Shown in pieces: positions 37,422 through 45,928 of a DNA stretch of 64,000 nucleotides. The position numbers and the translations under genes are program-made. The stretch's first letter is position 1, and each line of letters opens with the position of its first letter. Under the pieces are notes generated by a model that saw only the letters and a list, made by a program, of their open reading frames with translations, was not told where the DNA came from and did no database searches. Origin of the DNA: Phycisphaerae bacterium (lineage in GTDB: Bacteria > Planctomycetota > Phycisphaerae > Sedimentisphaerales > Anaerobacaceae); assembly GCA_030604525.1 (NCBI GenBank), contig JAUVVQ010000003.1:29110-93109 (forward strand), in the 5' to 3' direction.

Positions 37422-38585
37422 ATGATAAAAAGAAGGATACAAGAAGATATCACTAAAAGCCTGAAGCAATTCCCAGCTATTGGACTGGTCGGTCCACGCC
37501 AAGCGGGCAAAACTACACTGGCTAAAATGATTACGGACAAACTTGATAAACCGGCCATATATCTGGATTTGGAAAATCCCCAAGACCTCCAAAAACTTGA
37601 TGATGCCCAGTTATATCTGCAGCAATTTCAAAATCATCTGATCATCCTCGATGAGGCTCAGCGAAAACCGGAATTATTTCCTCTGCTTCGATCCATGATA
37701 GATCAAGACAGAAAGCCGGGAAGATTTATGATACTCGGTTCAGCATCTCCTTCACTAAAAAGACAGGCATCAGAGTCACTGGCTGGCAGAATTGCATACC
37801 ATGAGTTATCTCCATTTACTCAGGATGAAATAGCCGATGGCAAAGATAATTTTAATAAGCTATGGCTGAGAGGCGGATATCCGGATAGCTATTTAGCGGA
37901 TTCAGATGAATCGGCAACGGCATGGGCGCAGAACTTTATTCAAACTCATCTCGAAAGAGATCTGCCGGTTCTTGGAGTCAGAGTGCCAGCTACAACGCTG
38001 TTTCGTTTTTGGACTATGGTGGCTCATTGTAACAGTCAACTTTGGAATGCAAACAGACTCGCTGAAAGCCTGGGTGTTGATTCAAAAACAGCACGTAGGT
38101 ATTTGGATATTCTTGAAGATACTTTTATGATAAGACAGCTTCAGCCATTCTTTGGTAATGTTAAAAAAAGGCTTGTCAAATCTCCCAAAGTATATATCCG
38201 GGACACCGGCCTCCTTCACACCATGCTAAAGATATACAGCTATGACGATCTTTCTGCAAACCCTATATTAGGAGCTTCATGGGAAGGTTTTTGTTTAGAG
38301 CAGATAATAGCCCTAAAACCATGCGGATACGATGCATATTTTTATCGAACTCAATCTGCCGCCGCTGCAGAGATTGATCTGGTTTTAACCAAGGGTTTAA
38401 AGGTTGAAATTGCTATCGAAATTAAATATTCACTAACTCCCAAACTTACCAGAAGCTCAACTAATGCCATTACTGAAGTAACTCCTTTAAAAACGTGGAT
38501 TGTTTATCCTGGAGAAGAAAGCTACCCAATCAAAAAAGATATCTGGACACTGCCTATAAGCCAGCTTTCTAGAATATTTGAATAA
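37422..38585 (+). CDS. AAA-family ATPase with DUF4143 domain
   Basis: The 387-residue protein has an N-terminal AAA_14 ATPase (Walker A GPRQAGKTTL at about 26-35, Walker B HLIILDEAQ at about 70, sensor-like MILGSASPS) and a C-terminal DUF4143 domain (about 185-350) with winged-helix and nuclease-like character (RTQSAAAAEIDLVLTKG, EIKYS). The role of this family is unknown; members are frequent in mobile or defence-associated regions. It ends 17 bases before the transposase gene, and both lie between the two tRNA-Asp repeats. There is no strong ribosome site. Confidence 0.9.
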   Translation: MIKRRIQEDITKSLKQFPAIGLVGPRQAGKTTLAKMITDKLDKPAIYLDLENPQDLQKLDDAQLYLQQFQNHLIILDEAQRKPELFPLLRSMIDQDRKPGRFMILGSASPSLKRQASESLAGRIAYHELSPFTQDEIADGKDNFNKLWLRGGYPDSYLADSDESATAWAQNFIQTHLERDLPVLGVRVPATTLFRFWTMVAHCNSQLWNANRLAESLGVDSKTARRYLDILEDTFMIRQLQPFFGNVKKRLVKSPKVYIRDTGLLHTMLKIYSYDDLSANPILGASWEGFCLEQIIALKPCGYDAYFYRTQSAAAAEIDLVLTKGLKVEIAIEIKYSLTPKLTRSSTNAITEVTPLKTWIVYPGEESYPIKKDIWTLPISQLSRIFE

Positions 38586-38602
38586 ATCCCAGGAGAATTA
38601 CA

Positions 38603-39625
38603 TTGAAAACCTTCGCCAAACTCATTTTTGAGTTTCTAATGCTCATATTCAGGAGCAAACAAGGCATAGCTCTGGAAAACCTTGCTCTCCGCCAGCAATT
38701 GGCTGTTCAGCAACGCAGTATCAAACGACCAAAAATCAAAAACACTGACCGTATTTTCTGGGTATGGCTGTCAAGTATCTGGAACAACTGGAAATCATCG
38801 CTGATCATTGTCAAACCCCCTACTGTTATTGGCTGGCACAAAAAAGGCTTCAAATTATACTGGAAATGGAAATCTCGAAGAGTTGGCAGACCAAATGTCG
38901 ATTGGCAGCTCATTAAGCTTATAAGAAGAATGCAAAAAGAAAACCCAACCTGGACAGCCCAACGTATCCAAGGTGAACTCGTGAAGCTCGGGCTTGAGGT
39001 TGCTGACAACACCGTTGCCAAATATATGCTAAAACCTAAAGCTGATCCTGAAAAAAGACAGCGTTGGCTGACTTTTCTAAGAAACCATGCAAAGTATACT
39101 GTTGGCATTGATTTCCTTGTGGCACGAACGATCTTCTTCAAATCAATACATGTATTTGTAGCCATATCACACGATAGACGCAGAATACTGCATTTCGCGG
39201 TTTCTTCAAATCCTCACTCTCAATGGGCAATTCAACAGCTTCGCGAAACTTTTGCTTTTGATGAAACAACAAAATACGTCATTCGCGACAACGACAAAAT
39301 CTTCAGCGAAGATTTCAAACGAACTATCAAACGATTTGGGCTTAAAGACAAGCCCACGGCCTTTCGCTCACCTTGGCAGAATCCTATTTGTGAACGTGTC
39401 ATCGGCACGCTTCGTCGAGAATGTCTCGACTATATGATCATTCTCAATAAAAAACATTTATACAATGTTCTACATGAATACATCTTTGAGTATTACAATG
39501 TCAGCCGAACTCATATGTCACTTGAGAAGGATTCACCGATTCACCGCCCTGCTAAGATCACTGGCAAAATTATCAGCAAACCAATCCTTGGCGGACTTCA
39601 CCACGTATACAATCGAGTCGCTTAA
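38603..39625 (+). CDS. Integrase-core (rve, DDE) transposase
   Basis: The 340-residue transposase has an N-terminal leucine-rich helical segment (ALENLALRQQLAVQQRS), an HTH-like region (TWTAQRIQGELVKLG) and a retroviral-integrase-like core with the DDE acids in TVGIDFLVA (Asp), VIRDNDKIF (Asp) and CERVIGTLRRECLDY (Glu). It has the normal length and is apparently intact. The start is TTG with AGGAG seven bases upstream. No clear terminal inverted repeats were found, so the element boundaries are undefined. It lies within the tRNA-Asp island. Confidence 0.92.
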   Translation: MKTFAKLIFEFLMLIFRSKQGIALENLALRQQLAVQQRSIKRPKIKNTDRIFWVWLSSIWNNWKSSLIIVKPPTVIGWHKKGFKLYWKWKSRRVGRPNVDWQLIKLIRRMQKENPTWTAQRIQGELVKLGLEVADNTVAKYMLKPKADPEKRQRWLTFLRNHAKYTVGIDFLVARTIFFKSIHVFVAISHDRRRILHFAVSSNPHSQWAIQQLRETFAFDETTKYVIRDNDKIFSEDFKRTIKRFGLKDKPTAFRSPWQNPICERVIGTLRRECLDYMIILNKKHLYNVLHEYIFEYYNVSRTHMSLEKDSPIHRPAKITGKIISKPILGGLHHVYNRVA

Positions 39626-39832
39626 GCTGAAAATCTACAGCAAAATAATTGGGCTGATTACAAAGCAAGGTAGAAAAAGTCTAAACCGATTTCGAAAGAC
39701 TTGCCAAAGTTAATGTTTCGACAAAGATTATAAATCGCTAAACTTCCAATATTCAGTTTTCAATGAGTTAGATTTAAAAAAATGATCGGTGGAATTTGAA
39801 TTTTCAGCGTCAGATTAGTTTTTGCGTAAGAC

Positions 39833-39992
39833 AGGAGTAGACCTGTGAGCAAAAAAGTGGTGCAGATTGGTGCAGACGGCTTTTTTGAGGGCTCAACGAA
39901 AAGAGCCAATAAGCGTAAGTGCTTACTGGCTCTTGACTTAGCTAGCGAGGCCGATGAGACTTGAACTCACAACCTTCGGATCGACAGTCCGA
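39833..39992. repeat. Right direct repeat, overlapping the 3' part of tRNA-Asp
   Basis: This is the counterpart of 36269-36418. It keeps the last codons of the integrase frame (GGA GTA GAC CTG TGA), has a 10-base extra 'ttggtgcaga' unit, the intact terminator hairpin, and 46 bases identical to the left copy at the tRNA 3' end. It is probably the right attachment site, where the tRNA remains complete. Confidence 0.85.
39901..39934 (-). terminator. Terminator of tRNA-Asp
   Basis: AAGAGCCAGTAAGC and GCTTATTGGCTCTT (minus strand) form a 14-bp stem with one mismatch and a six-base loop, followed by TTCGTT. It starts 13 bases after the tRNA 3' end. A decayed copy lies in the left repeat. Confidence 0.65.
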
Positions 39993-40019
39993 TGCTCTAT
40001 CCAATTGAGCTACGGCCCC
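39947..40019 (-). tRNA. tRNA-Asp (anticodon GTC)
   Basis: The cloverleaf folds fully on the minus strand: acceptor GGGGCCG/CGGCCTC with one G-T pair, D arm GCTC...GAGC, anticodon stem TCGGA/TCCGA with loop CTGTCGA (anticodon GTC), T arm GTGAG TTCAAGT CTCAT. The CCA end is not encoded. It is the apparent target of the integrated island on its 3' side, and it remains whole because the repeat restores the 3' end. Confidence 0.95.
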
Positions 40020-40038
40020 TAATGAACTTGAAAATATA

Positions 40039-40068
40039 AATATAGCAATCTGTCAAGACAACTGTCAA
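40039..40068 (-). promoter_or_regulatory. Sigma-70-type promoter of tRNA-Asp
   Basis: On the minus strand TTGACA (40068-40063) and TATATT (40044-40039) are 18 bases apart, ending 19 bases before the tRNA 5' end. Confidence 0.55.
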
Positions 40069-40162
40069 TGATTTTATTTGCAACTCGGTTAAATTACTTA
40101 AAAATGAAAAAACCCTATCTCTATAAACTTACGGCGCCAACAATAGTTTGCCAAATCTGCAG

Positions 40163-40615
40163 TTATTTAGTTGAAGAGTCTGACCGACGAATAACGGGCT
40201 TTGATTTGCTCTTTCCTTTTCCTCTGGGTTTTAAAGTCTTCATTGCTTTTTTAACATTGGCAACTTTCAAGACGCCGGTTGTTTTCCCCCCCTTAGCTCC
40301 TGCGGTGCAATAAGCATACGAAATGTTTATATGCTCTTTAGCAAGCTCCTGGCAGACAGAAGCCAGAGCACCGGGCTTGTTAGAAAGCGTAACACAAAGG
40401 ACTTCCGATTCATTAAAGGCCATATTTAATTGTTTTATAGTTTCTCGTGCCTTCTTGGGGTTTTCGAAAATGACCCTCATAACACCATGTTCTACGGAAT
40501 CCATCATTGTAATGGCTATGATATTGATTTTTACCCTTGCGAATTCACTGAGGACCTGTGCCAGGATGCCGGGTTTGTTAATCATAAACACAGAAAATTG
40601 GGTAGTGGTATACAT
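40163..40615 (-). CDS. Tandem ACT domain protein
   Basis: The 150-residue protein contains two ACT domains (about 5-65, FSVFMINKPGILAQVLSEFA; and 70-130, CVTLSNKPGALASVCQELA) and a Lys/Ser-rich tail. ACT domains bind amino acids and act as regulatory modules; free-standing pairs of this size resemble amino-acid-binding regulators. There is no catalytic domain. GGGGTGA lies before the ATG. It is 26 bases downstream of the STAS gene and probably co-transcribed. Confidence 0.88.
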   Translation of the reverse strand: MYTTTQFSVFMINKPGILAQVLSEFARVKINIIAITMMDSVEHGVMRVIFENPKKARETIKQLNMAFNESEVLCVTLSNKPGALASVCQELAKEHINISYAYCTAGAKGGKTTGVLKVANVKKAMKTLKPRGKGKSKSKPVIRRSDSSTK

Positions 40616-40641
40616 TTTTTCACCCCGCTATTTAAGTAAAA

Positions 40642-41004
40642 TTAATTGCTGCTCTTTCCAATAATTGCGCTTCCTCTGTCCGGGAAAAATTCGAAGACCT
40701 TTTTCAGATTAGTGATTTTGAATACTCTGTACAATTGCGGATTTATCGCACTGATAACAAGCTCGCCATTGCCCGCTTCCATCCTGACTCGGATATCCAG
40801 CAGAAGTCCTAAAAGCTGAGAGGAAAAAAACTTTACTCCTTCGAAGTCAAAAACCATCCTTTTCGGCTTATTCTTTTCAATATACGCCTTGACGCTTTTG
40901 CCTACAGCTTCTATTTGTTCCGCATTACTAATCGAAGCAGCTTTAAAAGATACAACTGCTGTGCCTTGCTGTTCCGTTATATCAACAATATTTGTTTCTT
41001 CCAT
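40642..41004 (-). CDS. STAS domain protein (anti-sigma factor antagonist-like)
   Basis: A 120-residue single STAS domain, with strands VSFKAASISN and KRMVFDFEGVKFFSSQLLGL. The region holding the phosphorylatable Ser in SpoIIAA-type antagonists reads FFSSQLLG, so a Ser is available. Such proteins bind anti-sigma kinases in partner-switching control. No kinase or anti-sigma gene is in the window. It precedes the ACT-domain gene, probably in the same transcript. Confidence 0.85.
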   Translation of the reverse strand: MEETNIVDITEQQGTAVVSFKAASISNAEQIEAVGKSVKAYIEKNKPKRMVFDFEGVKFFSSQLLGLLLDIRVRMEAGNGELVISAINPQLYRVFKITNLKKVFEFFPDRGSAIIGKSSN

Positions 41005-41171
41005 ACTAAGACATCTTTTATTTACATATTAATGCTTTTATTTCTCTAAGTATATATCATAACATTTTCGCCGTAACTTTCCAACGTGTTTCAGCCAATT
41101 TGAGCATATTTTTATTCAGAATCAACCGGTTCCCAACTCCATATATCGGCTACTATACACTGCTGGAGCAG

Positions 41172-41279
41172 TTATTCATTCTTCTTTTCTTTTTTTAATC
41201 TTCGCTTTTCCTTTAGATTAAGCCGGGCCTTCTTCTGTTGTTCTCTTCTGCCTTTATCTTTTTTACCCTTATCACCCAT
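41172..41279 (-). CDS. Small, highly basic Lys/Arg-rich protein (35 residues)
   Basis: The 35-residue product opens MGDKGKKDKGRREQQKKARL and continues with Lys/Arg/Glu-rich helix to the end (about half Lys or Arg). Very similar short proteins occur in many bacteria without known function; the composition suggests nucleic-acid or ribosome contact, which is inference. An AAGGAG site eight bases before the ATG at 41279 decides this start over a longer frame to 41375. Confidence 0.7.
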   Translation of the reverse strand: MGDKGKKDKGRREQQKKARLNLKEKRRLKKEKKNE

Positions 41280-41679
41280 ATTTATTTCTCCTTCCTTTGC
41301 AGAATGACCAAACTCATCGACCACTATAAATAATGTGGCGACAATCACCAGGGTTTCACATGTTTTCTCTAACAATGATTACATCCGCCCGAGACGGACA
41401 TAAAACGCCAAATAATATTCCTCGTTCGTATCTCTGGAAGCATATCTCGCTAAAAAATCAAAAATCAAAAATCGAAATTCGCAAATCTCAAATAACAATA
41501 ATAAATAGCAAATAATCAACAATAAATTTGTTCAGTTCCCGCCGCTTGAGCTAAAATTATAAATATTTTAGATAATTATGCAATGATAAATCCATCTTAC
41601 TCATCCACCGTAGGCAGAATCTCCTGCGTTTGGACTGAAAGCATAATATAGCACTTCAAAGTGCCGAGTCAATTGAATA
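41280..41679. other. Gene-free spacer
   Basis: No gene is recognised in these 400 bases. It contains AT-rich low-complexity sequence with near-repeats ('aaaaaatcaaaaatcaaaaa' at about 41453-41472) and an AT-rich hairpin CTAAAAT/ATTTTAG (41551-41571) about 110 bases after the stop of the peptide-transport operon, which may help end that transcript. Confidence 0.5.
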
Positions 41680-42669
41680 TTAATCGCACTTCCAGCAGGC
41701 GACAAAATGCTCACCATCTTTTTTCTCTGACATGGGCATTTGTTCACTGCATTTCGTATCCGCTAAAGGACATCTGGGATGAAAAGGACATCCGCTCGGC
41801 GGATTTAAAGCGCTCGGCACCTCTCCCTTTCCTATCTTTCTTCGACCCTCCCTGGATACATTCGTATCCGGTATCGCTGACATCAGCACTTTAGTATATG
41901 GATGCATCGGATTCTGATATAATTCTTTTGCCTCCGCCTGCTCGACGATTTTCCCCAAATACATAACAGCAACGACATCGCAGAAGAAGGCCACGACGGC
42001 TAAGTCATGCGCAATAAATAAATATGTTAATCCAAGCTCCTGCTGCAGGTCCTTTAATAGATTTAAAATCTGCGACTGGATGGATACATCCAGAGCGCTG
42101 ACCGGCTCATCACAGATAACCAGTTTCGGCTCAAGTGCCAGAGCCCTTGCAATTCCAATGCGCTGTCTTTGCCCGCCGGAGAATTCGTGAGGATACCAGT
42201 TAACGCTATCCGACGGCAGCCCCACCTTCTCAAGCAGCCCTTTCACCCGATTTGCAAGTTCGGTGCCGGTTATATTCTTGTGCACCTTTAGGGACTCACC
42301 GACAATGTTTGCAACAGTCATTCTTGGATTCAGCGAGCCGAAAGGGTCCTGGAAAATAATGGATATATCACGCCGGAGTTGTAGTAATTGTTTAGCTGTT
42401 GCGTTCAGCATGTCCACACCCTCAAAAAAAACCTGGCCTTCAGTCGCCGGAACCAATCGGGTAATAGTTCTGCCGGTTGTTGTTTTGCCGCAGCCGCTTT
42501 CACCAACAAGCCCGAGACTCTGGCCGCTCCTTATCCTGAAAGTTACACCATCTACCGCCTTGATGTATCCTACCGTCTTACGGAAAAGGCCTCTTTTCAC
42601 CGCAAAGTATGTCTTCAGGTTATCAACTTCCAGCAGGTATCCGTTTTTATTTTCCGAATTTTGTTCCAT
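41680..42669 (-). CDS. Peptide ABC transporter ATP-binding protein (OppF/DppF-like)
   Basis: The 329-residue ATPase subunit has Walker A GESGCGKTTTGRTI, signature SGGQRQRIGIARA, Walker B LVICDEPVSALDVS, H-loop FIAHDLAVV and the C-terminal oligopeptide-HPY-type extension (PPSGCPFHPRCPLA). It powers uptake of oligopeptides or dipeptides together with the OppD-like subunit and the two permeases. The ATG at 42669 is chosen, overlapping the upstream gene by 23 bases; a GTG at 42708 is an alternative. It is the last gene of a six-gene minus-strand operon. Confidence 0.95.
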   Translation of the reverse strand: MEQNSENKNGYLLEVDNLKTYFAVKRGLFRKTVGYIKAVDGVTFRIRSGQSLGLVGESGCGKTTTGRTITRLVPATEGQVFFEGVDMLNATAKQLLQLRRDISIIFQDPFGSLNPRMTVANIVGESLKVHKNITGTELANRVKGLLEKVGLPSDSVNWYPHEFSGGQRQRIGIARALALEPKLVICDEPVSALDVSIQSQILNLLKDLQQELGLTYLFIAHDLAVVAFFCDVVAVMYLGKIVEQAEAKELYQNPMHPYTKVLMSAIPDTNVSREGRRKIGKGEVPSALNPPSGCPFHPRCPLADTKCSEQMPMSEKKDGEHFVACWKCD

Positions 42670-43678
42670 ATTCCAATCGTTCTTTTTCAGTTTGATATCC
42701 TTGAACACGCCAGCATGCAGCGAAACGTCCGGGTTTTACCTCCCTTAAATCCGGTTCAACGCTCCGGCATCGATTATCCTTATTACCCAGGGGACATCTT
42801 GGGTGGAATTTACATCCTTCAGGAAAATGCAGCGGCTCCGGGACACTGCCCGGGATTGTATCAAGCCGCTTCTTGTTTACGCCTAATCTCGGCAGCGATT
42901 TTAAGAGTCCCTGAGTGTATGGATGCAATGCTTCATCGAACAGCGCCCTGCAGCCGGCAATTTCTACAATCCTGGAGGCATACATCACAGCAACTTTATG
43001 CGCACGCTCTGCGACGATACCGAGGTCATGCGTTATCAGTAAAATGCTCATATCGTTTTGCTCTTGTAGTTCGTCGAGCAGGTCAAGTATTTGCATCTGG
43101 ATAGTAACATCCAGTGCAGTAGTTGGTTCGTCGGCGATGAGCAGTTCAGGCCTGCAGCTTATGGCCATTGCAATCATAACTCTTTGCCGCATACCGCCCG
43201 AGAGCTGATGCGGATATTCATAAACTCTGCGTTCAGGATCGCTGATGCCAACCTGTTTGAGAACACCAACCGAATCCGCCCACGCTTGTTCGTCAGTTTT
43301 ATGCTGATGAAGCATAATGGCTTCTGCTATCTGGTCGCCGATGCTATAAACAGGATTCAAGCTCGTCATCGGCTCCTGGAAAATCATAGCTATTTTGTTA
43401 CCGCGGATTGTTCTCATACGCTTTGGGCTTAGTTCGAGCAGGTTTTTATCCTTAAAGTAGATACTGCCGGACACTATTTCACCCGGTGGGAACGGAATAA
43501 GTTTCATAATCGAAAGAGCGGTAACGCTTTTCCCGCAGCCGCTTTCACCAACCAGGGCAAAAGTTTTTCCTTTAGAGATTGAGAAGCTGACATCTTGAAC
43601 GGCTTTTGCGATTCCATCCTCGCTGTAGAAACTGACGCCGAGATTTTTTATTGAGACCAGCACATCATTTTCGCTCAT
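42647..43678 (-). CDS. Peptide ABC transporter ATP-binding protein (OppD/DppD-like)
   Basis: The 343-residue ATPase subunit shows Walker [16 protein letters not shown], signature [13 protein letters not shown], Walker [15 protein letters not shown] and the HPY-type tail ([14 protein letters not shown]) with clustered Cys residues, as known for this subfamily. Its start ATG overlaps the stop of the OppC-like gene (ATGA), and it overlaps the OppF-like gene at its end, so all are translated together. Confidence 0.96.
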   Translation of the reverse strand: MSENDVLVSIKNLGVSFYSEDGIAKAVQDVSFSISKGKTFALVGESGCGKSVTALSIMKLIPFPPGEIVSGSIYFKDKNLLELSPKRMRTIRGNKIAMIFQEPMTSLNPVYSIGDQIAEAIMLHQHKTDEQAWADSVGVLKQVGISDPERRVYEYPHQLSGGMRQRVMIAMAISCRPELLIADEPTTALDVTIQMQILDLLDELQEQNDMSILLITHDLGIVAERAHKVAVMYASRIVEIAGCRALFDEALHPYTQGLLKSLPRLGVNKKRLDTIPGSVPEPLHFPEGCKFHPRCPLGNKDNRCRSVEPDLREVKPGRFAACWRVQGYQTEKERLEYGTKFGK

Positions 43679-44877
43679 ACCGCCCTCCTCAATCTGGGGT
43701 CGAGTGCATCACGCAGCCCCTCGCCTACGAGGTTGTATGCCAGGACAATCAGGAATATCGCCAATCCCGGGAATACAGTCAGCCACCAGAGAAATCTGCC
43801 TGTAGTGCTGACTCCCAAACTAAGCATCTGTCCCCAGCTGGGGGTTGGAGGAGCGACGCCAAAGCCAAGGAAGCTAAGTGCTGCTTCAATGAATATGGCG
43901 CCTGCAATGCCGAAAGTAGCATTAACCAGAACCGGCGCAATAGCGTTTGGGAGCATATGCCGGAAAAGAATGCTTCTTAGAGGCAAGCCAAGTGACAGAG
44001 CCGCCTGGACAAAATCCTGGTTGCGAAGTTTCAGGAATTCTGCCCTTATAAAGCGGGCATTCTGCGTCCAGCTCGTTATGCCGATGATTATCATAATGTT
44101 GAACAGACTTCGGGGGAAGAATGCTACGATAGTGATGATAAGAAAGAAGCTGGGGATAGCCATCATAATCTCAACGAACCTCATCCCGATAAAATCCACC
44201 TTCCCCCCGAAATAGCCGAGTACCGAGCCGATGAAAACACCGATAATGCTGGAAATCCCCACTGCTACAAAGCCGACGGACAGTGATATTCTACTTCCGT
44301 GAATTAATCGGCATAAGACATCGGCGCCGACGTCGTCGGTTCCGAGCCAGTGCCTTCGACTGGGTGGCTCTTCGCGGACTTCCAAATCTGTTCGGGCGTA
44401 TCCATACGGAATTGGAGCAAACACTGCATCTGTTGCCCCGCCGGAAGCGAGCATACTTTTGTAGTCGGTAGCATCGAGTCTTCGCGGGAAAAATATGAAG
44501 AGCAATATTATCCCCGCTGCAACGATTGTGGCGATGACTACAATCTGTCTGAACAAAACTGCGCCGCGGATTGACGGGTCAATGCGTTTTCGATTACGGT
44601 AAATAAGCAATAGCTGGATAAGGCCTGCTGCCGCTGCAAGAAATACACTATAGTTGCTTACAGTCAGAGATTTAAAAATCGGGAATCTCAACTGGCCATC
44701 GATACGAATTACAAACGGCTTGTCGTTCGCTAAAAAAGGAGCAAACACTGCAAGACAAAACAAAAATATTATAAAAATCAAAAATATAATATTAACTCTG
44801 CTTTTCTTGAATTCTCTCCAGACCAGTTCCCCATAAGACAGACCCAACTGTTGATTTTTCTTTTTGAGATTTACCAT
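43675..44877 (-). CDS. Peptide ABC transporter permease (OppC/DppC-like) with extra N-terminal segments
   Basis: The 400-residue integral membrane subunit has the binding-protein-dependent permease domain at about 190-395, including LGTDDVGADVLCRLIHGSRI and a cytoplasmic EAALSFLGFGVAPPTPSWG coupling loop. Compared with typical OppC (about 300 residues) it has about 100 additional residues between the first helix and the domain, including two more hydrophobic segments (NYSVFLAAAAGLIQLLLIY and VVIATIVAAGIILLFIFF). The ATG at 44877 follows the OppB-like stop by one base. It pairs with OppB to form the pore. Confidence 0.94.
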   Translation of the reverse strand: MVNLKKKNQQLGLSYGELVWREFKKSRVNIIFLIFIIFLFCLAVFAPFLANDKPFVIRIDGQLRFPIFKSLTVSNYSVFLAAAAGLIQLLLIYRNRKRIDPSIRGAVLFRQIVVIATIVAAGIILLFIFFPRRLDATDYKSMLASGGATDAVFAPIPYGYARTDLEVREEPPSRRHWLGTDDVGADVLCRLIHGSRISLSVGFVAVGISSIIGVFIGSVLGYFGGKVDFIGMRFVEIMMAIPSFFLIITIVAFFPRSLFNIMIIIGITSWTQNARFIRAEFLKLRNQDFVQAALSLGLPLRSILFRHMLPNAIAPVLVNATFGIAGAIFIEAALSFLGFGVAPPTPSWGQMLSLGVSTTGRFLWWLTVFPGLAIFLIVLAYNLVGEGLRDALDPRLRRAV

Positions 44878-44878
44878 A

Positions 44879-45877
44879 TCAAAGAGCGCCTTCAAAACTA
44901 ATTCGCGGGTCAACTATTGCGTAAGCAATATCAGCAAGTAACAGTCCAAGCAGGTTCAAAAAACCGGCGATTGTTGCAACCGCCATAACAACGTTATAAT
45001 CTCGGGTAGTAACCGCTTCAAAAGCCAGAAGTCCCATCCCGGGGACAGTGAATATCCTCTCGATTATGACGGAACCGGCAAACATAGCCGGCAGAAGCGT
45101 TGCCATAATTGTTATAACCGGTATGATGCTGTTTCGAAATGCGTGCCTGAATACTACGACGCGTTCGGAAAGCCCTTTTGCTCTTGCGGTTCTTATATAA
45201 TCCATCTTGAGATTATCGAGCATACCCGCTCTTATCTGTTTGGTAAGGTAAGCGAAGCCGGTATAAGTAAGGCATAAGACAGGCAGGACCAAGTGCCATA
45301 AACGGTCAAACAGCCAGGGGAAAAAGGCAAGCTGGTCCGCATAATTACTGCTGAGTCCGGCGGGTGGAAACCAGTTAATAAATCTGGGACCCGTGAAATA
45401 ACCTATGAACATCTGCCCTACTAACATTACTGGAAGAGACCACAGCATAAACACTATCACTGTCGTCGCCCTGTCAAAGAATTGTTGATGTTTTACAGCC
45501 GATAGAACTCCCAACGGCAGCGAGATAGCATAAATAATCACAAAAGCTATGAAATTCAATGTCAGAGTTATCGGAACCCTTTCCTTAATCAAGTCAAAGA
45601 CAGGTCGATGATGTTTTATAGAATTACCAAAATCCAGCCGTGCAATATTCTTTAACCAGATAAGATACTGCACCGGGATGGGTTTATCCAGCCCATGCAG
45701 TTTCCTTCTCTGCTCAAGAGTAGCCGATTGTCGCTCCGCATCCATCTGTCCGCCTGGGCCCATAGCAATTGTAAACGGGTCGCCGGGTGCTATTCGGCTG
45801 ATGGCAAAAACCATTATCGTGATACCAAGCAGGGTTGGTATTAACAGCAATAACCGTCTTATCAGATAAGTTGTCAT
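44879..45877 (-). CDS. Peptide ABC transporter permease (OppB/DppB-like)
   Basis: The 332-residue permease opens MTTYLIRRLLLLIPTLLGIT, the classic OppB start. About six helices follow, with the coupling loop RTARAKGLSERVVVFRHAFR. There is a relatively long periplasmic loop between the first two helices (PGDPFTIAMGPGGQMD...). It forms the channel with the OppC-like protein. It lies 51 bases after the second binding-protein gene. Confidence 0.95.
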   Translation of the reverse strand: MTTYLIRRLLLLIPTLLGITIMVFAISRIAPGDPFTIAMGPGGQMDAERQSATLEQRRKLHGLDKPIPVQYLIWLKNIARLDFGNSIKHHRPVFDLIKERVPITLTLNFIAFVIIYAISLPLGVLSAVKHQQFFDRATTVIVFMLWSLPVMLVGQMFIGYFTGPRFINWFPPAGLSSNYADQLAFFPWLFDRLWHLVLPVLCLTYTGFAYLTKQIRAGMLDNLKMDYIRTARAKGLSERVVVFRHAFRNSIIPVITIMATLLPAMFAGSVIIERIFTVPGMGLLAFEAVTTRDYNVVMAVATIAGFLNLLGLLLADIAYAIVDPRISFEGAL

Positions 45878-45928
45878 TTACAGTCCCGCTATTTGAAATT
45901 CCGAGCGAGCAAGTTACGCTCTGAGCAC

